From: a virus
Strand: one strand, 5' to 3'
Length of the DNA: 32,222 nt
Virus record (IMG/VR): IMGVR_UViG_3300046167_000434
Coordinates: 1-32,222 of that record
In this document: positions 29,976 through 32,222 of the stretch, in pieces
Layout of the letters: each line of letters starts with the position of its first letter
Position numbering within the stretch: position 1 is the stretch's first letter
Program-made: the position numbers and the translations under genes
Notes under the pieces: generated by a model
What the model saw: the letters and a program-made list of their open reading frames with translations, nothing else
What the model was told of the DNA's origin: nothing
Database searches by the model: none

Positions 29976-30142
29976 TGATAACAAGCGATTTCAAAAACGG
30001 CGTTTATCAAAATAAAGCGATTAAATGTGCGACAAGTAAGCGCGCGCAATATAGCTTTAATTTGTTTTTAGTCGATACATTGGCTGGCATAGCGGGCGCG
30101 GTTTTATTGCTAGCGCCTGTTCTTGTCTTTATTTACTTATAA
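29975..30142 (+). CDS. Small single-span membrane protein
   Basis: A 55-residue protein with a basic N-terminal half (NKAIKCATSKRAQYSFNL) and a C-terminal membrane span (VDTLAGIAGAVLLLAPVLVF). The ATG overlaps the preceding stop, so it is coupled. It would insert in the host inner membrane; role unknown. Confidence 0.6.
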   Translation: MITSDFKNGVYQNKAIKCATSKRAQYSFNLFLVDTLAGIAGAVLLLAPVLVFIYL

Positions 30143-30155
30143 AAGGGGATTAAAA

Positions 30156-30997
30156 ATGAAATTATTACTTAATAAAAACACGGTATTAAATAGCGAATTA
30201 CTAACGGATGCGGCTAAACAATGGACGCGGGATAACTGGGAATATCTAACGGAAACGGATACGCCACTTATTAATGTAAGCTCTAGCGCGAAAACGAAAA
30301 AGGGCGAAGGTTATGCAATAGGGATTTTATACTTAAAGCCAGCCGATACTATAACCGTTAAAACACTATGCGCGGCGGCCAAGCTTTACGGATGCATAAA
30401 TGATTGCCTTGAATCTAGCGGTCAATTAGGGATGCAAGCGGGCGACAATGCAAAAATAAAAAGGACTATATTATTTGCATTAGAACGCGCACGGTTCGAA
30501 CAATGCCTAAAAATTGAAATAAACCGCCATTATCAAAAACACGGCGACAAATTGCGGATACGCTTAAACGGGACAAGCGATATCAATTGGCAATCGTTTA
30601 TCGCTTCAATGTCCTCATATAAGCTTTTATGACTACACCAAAATAATCAGCTATATCAAGAAAAATAATTTAAATAATTATCATTTAACTTTCAGCGGGT
30701 AGCGCTAACAATGCGCGCACGTTAAAGCATACAGCAGCGGCTATCAGTGGCGGTTTAAACACTGTTATAGCTATCAACACGGCGGAAACTAACGGCGAAT
30801 ATAATCGCCCTAAAAAGCTTAATAGAATCCCGCTTATTGATATGGATAAAACGGATTACCGTTTTGACGATATAGCGGGCGCGGTCGGTACTTTAAAGCG
30901 AAAAGGTAGCAATAAGAAAGCGCGCGCAATTGACGAAAAAAGACAGAATTTTTTCTTTAATGTAAATACTTTAAACAAATTGGCGGCACTACTATAA
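30156..30997 (+). CDS. Conserved phage protein with RLNGTSDI motif (DUF7227-like), two frameshifts in the raw sequence
   Basis: Read with two one-base skips (near 30624 and 30699) this gives about 279 residues. ATG 30156 follows AAGGGG at eight bases. The first part has C72, C80 and C84 (TLCAAAKLYGCINDCLESSG), a KRT helix start, and RLNGTSDINW (136-145). After the first skip it reads FYDYTKIISYIKKNNLNNYH. After the second it reads GSANNARTLKHTAAAISGGL, then IPLIDMDKTDYRFDDIAGAV, and ends at a TAA. The Cys-SSG-RLNGTSDI pattern belongs to a phage family of unknown function, DUF7227-like from memory. The conserved parts in three frames show that the gene was intact recently or that the sequence has indel errors. 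Confidence 0.7.
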
Positions 30998-31010
30998 AAG
31001 GGGTTTTATT

Positions 31011-31202
31011 ATGTTTAGCGGGCAATATTTGAGAATACAAAGACAAGCGGGCGGCGTTTATGCTAGTGATAGACAATTGATAAAAGCGGCGCGCACTAAA
31101 CTTAAAAAAAGCGGCTTAACTCGAGCAAAGCGGCAATCGCGTCACGCGTGGTTAAAGGCATTAATTCAGATTCACCATAATCAGCAAAAAAGGGGTTTTT
31201 AA
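31011..31202 (+). CDS. Small very basic protein, unknown
   Basis: A 63-residue Lys/Arg/Gln-rich protein (MFSGQYLRIQRQAGGVYASD, RQLIKAARTKLKKSGLTRAK). AAAAGGGG precedes the ATG. Positive charge through most of its length suggests nucleic-acid binding. Not recognised. Confidence 0.58.
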   Translation: MFSGQYLRIQRQAGGVYASDRQLIKAARTKLKKSGLTRAKRQSRHAWLKALIQIHHNQQKRGF

Positions 31203-31203
31203 A

Positions 31204-31497
31204 ATGTTTAATTATTGTATTTTCGAGGTATATCACAAGAACGGCGCGTTATTTGAGACAACAGGCGCGAATTTTAAATCACGCGGTATTAAGCACGCGC
31301 AATCAATTGTTGATACTTACGCGGAAAAATATAAAGAAAGCCGCCACCCGTTAGACTTAACGGTCAATTTTAGGGTGTTTTTTAATACCACTAACCCCGC
31401 GTTTAATGTTGATCAATTAAGAGTGTATCGCGGTAAAGTGAGCGGCTATGTGTCACGCAATATAGCGCCGTTAAATACATTAAAAACAATGGTTTAA
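31204..31497 (+). CDS. Small protein, unknown
   Basis: A 97-residue protein with a strand-rich start (MFNYCIFEVYHKNGALFETT), a central helix (HAQSIVDTYAEKYKES) and another strand (LTVNFRVFFNTT). AAAAAGGGG precedes the ATG. It starts one base after the preceding stop. Not recognised. Confidence 0.6.
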   Translation: MFNYCIFEVYHKNGALFETTGANFKSRGIKHAQSIVDTYAEKYKESRHPLDLTVNFRVFFNTTNPAFNVDQLRVYRGKVSGYVSRNIAPLNTLKTMV

Positions 31498-31521
31498 ATG
31501 ATATAATAAAGGGGCGAAATT

Positions 31522-31797
31522 ATGAAAAATAGAATTAAATTAGATGATATAGCGGCGCACGTTGAGCGGCTAAATATCGAACTAGGGCGCAAGGCTTACT
31601 GTTATAGTCAGTTTGGCCAGTCTTATAGTTTAGATAGTAATGGCAATCAAAGCGGGCGTTTTGAATCAATAGCGTTATTTGATAGTAAACGCGCGTTATA
31701 TGAAGCGTTAACGCTATCGCTGGCTATTATTGATCGCATACAACGAAAGCGGGATTTGCAGCAATTCTTATCCGATCCTAACGATTGGAGTCATTAA
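31522..31797 (+). CDS. Small protein, unknown
   Basis: A 91-residue protein (IKLDDIAAHVERLNIELGRK, then a strand pair AYCYSQFGQSYSLDSNGNQS, then RALYEALTLSLAIIDRIQRK). Helix-strand-helix layout, with AAAGGGGCG before the ATG. It is the last sizeable gene of the rightward module. Not recognised. Confidence 0.6.
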   Translation: MKNRIKLDDIAAHVERLNIELGRKAYCYSQFGQSYSLDSNGNQSGRFESIALFDSKRALYEALTLSLAIIDRIQRKRDLQQFLSDPNDWSH

Positions 31798-31798
31798 G

Positions 31799-31894
31799 AT
31801 GATAAGCGACATAGAACAGGCAATATTAATAATCGCGGGATTAATTTTTATATATCAGTCTATCGACCTATTGTTTAATGATAAGGATCAATAG
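31799..31894 (+). CDS. Tiny membrane peptide
   Basis: A 31-residue product (MISDIEQAILIIAGLIFIYQ, then SIDLLFNDKDQ) with one hydrophobic span. It starts a base after the preceding stop codon. It is the second single-span peptide in this module. Confidence 0.5.
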   Translation: MISDIEQAILIIAGLIFIYQSIDLLFNDKDQ

Positions 31895-32026
31895 CTGCAT
31901 TTTTGGAATCTATTACCTTTACCCATATACAAATACATATAACAAAACACTTAAGAGCCGGTTTAATTATCGGCTTTTTTTTGTCTGCTATTTACTCAAA
32001 TCAAACTAAAAACATTAAAATATATA
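31895..32026. other. Non-coding end of the rightward module
   Basis: Apart from the terminator at 31956, this AT-rich stretch holds no start with a usable frame. Together with the repeat that follows it gives about 330 bases without a gene. Confidence 0.6.
31956..31982 (+). terminator. Intrinsic terminator of the rightward module
   Basis: AGCCGG (31956-31961) pairs with TCGGCT (31970-31975), one pair G-U, around an 8-base AT loop. A run of eight T follows (31975-31982). It isolates the module from the packaging region in the circular genome. Confidence 0.8.
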
Positions 32027-32222
32027 TTTCTGCCCTCGCCATAATATCATTTCAACTATAACGCGCCATTGCCTTTCTAAGCGCTTTCCCTATATACTCA
32101 CCTAATCGTATTACTTGCCCGATATTTGTCCCATACGCGCGCGCACACGAAGCCTAGCGGGTATCGGTGAGAGTAAGAGAGGGGGGGGTGCACCGAATGG
32201 CAATCCTGGAAGGGGAGCGATA
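32027..32222. repeat. Direct terminal repeat, right copy
   Basis: This is the same sequence as 2-196, with eight G instead of seven before TGCACCG. It closes the genome into a unit of about 32,025 bp. Confidence 0.95.

Overview
The window is an essentially complete genome of a tailed, double-stranded DNA phage, closed by a direct repeat of about 195 bp at its two ends (2-196 and 32027-32222), so one genome unit is close to 32,025 bp. It has siphovirus architecture: a tape-measure protein, a tail tube protein and a tail-assembly chaperone with a -1 frameshift, and no sheath or baseplate genes. The capsid protein is P22-like and the portal belongs to the DUF4055 type. No integrase and no clear lysogeny repressor were found, so a lytic lifestyle is the simplest reading. 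Erf- and NinB/NinG-type recombination genes, Shine-Dalgarno-rich starts, LexA-like boxes and the Lys-rich small proteins suggest a gammaproteobacterial, probably aquatic or marine, host. The host is an inference.

Layout. (1) 230-22224, plus strand: terS, terL, portal, scaffold, major capsid, head-tail connectors, tail tube, tail chaperones, tape measure, distal tail and tip proteins, three paralogous tail-fibre-like proteins, two more probable virion proteins, a set of overlapping membrane or secreted lysis-type genes, a cluster of very basic small proteins, a helix-turn-helix plus metallophosphoesterase protein, a three-helix holin and a T4-type lysozyme. (2) 29307-22193, minus strand: early region with small regulators, a NinG-like nuclease, an O-like replication initiator carrying a candidate internal origin, small acidic proteins, Erf annealing protein, an SSB-like protein ending in DIPF, NinB and a nuclease-like protein. 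A promoter precedes 29307 and another lies near 27108. (3) 29308-29742: non-coding control region with a palindrome on the leftward promoter, a 4 x 23-bp tandem repeat and 18-bp-spaced LexA-like boxes. (4) 29763-31894, plus strand: a module of unrecognised small genes plus one conserved phage gene, with GCG/CGC/CAA-rich codon use unlike the rest, ending in an intrinsic terminator.

Three genes are broken in the raw sequence: the major capsid gene (one site), the replication initiator (three sites) and the gene at 30156 (two sites). All six need one base skipped (+1) to restore the conserved protein. Because the capsid gene is essential, indel errors are the simplest explanation, and the 7-versus-8 G difference between the terminal repeats points the same way. 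A recoding explanation is possible but less likely.

Several genes of 20-60 codons (at 21190, 22618, 24368, 24725, 24801, 26066, 26984, 29975 and 31799) are supported by stop-start overlaps or ribosome binding sites.
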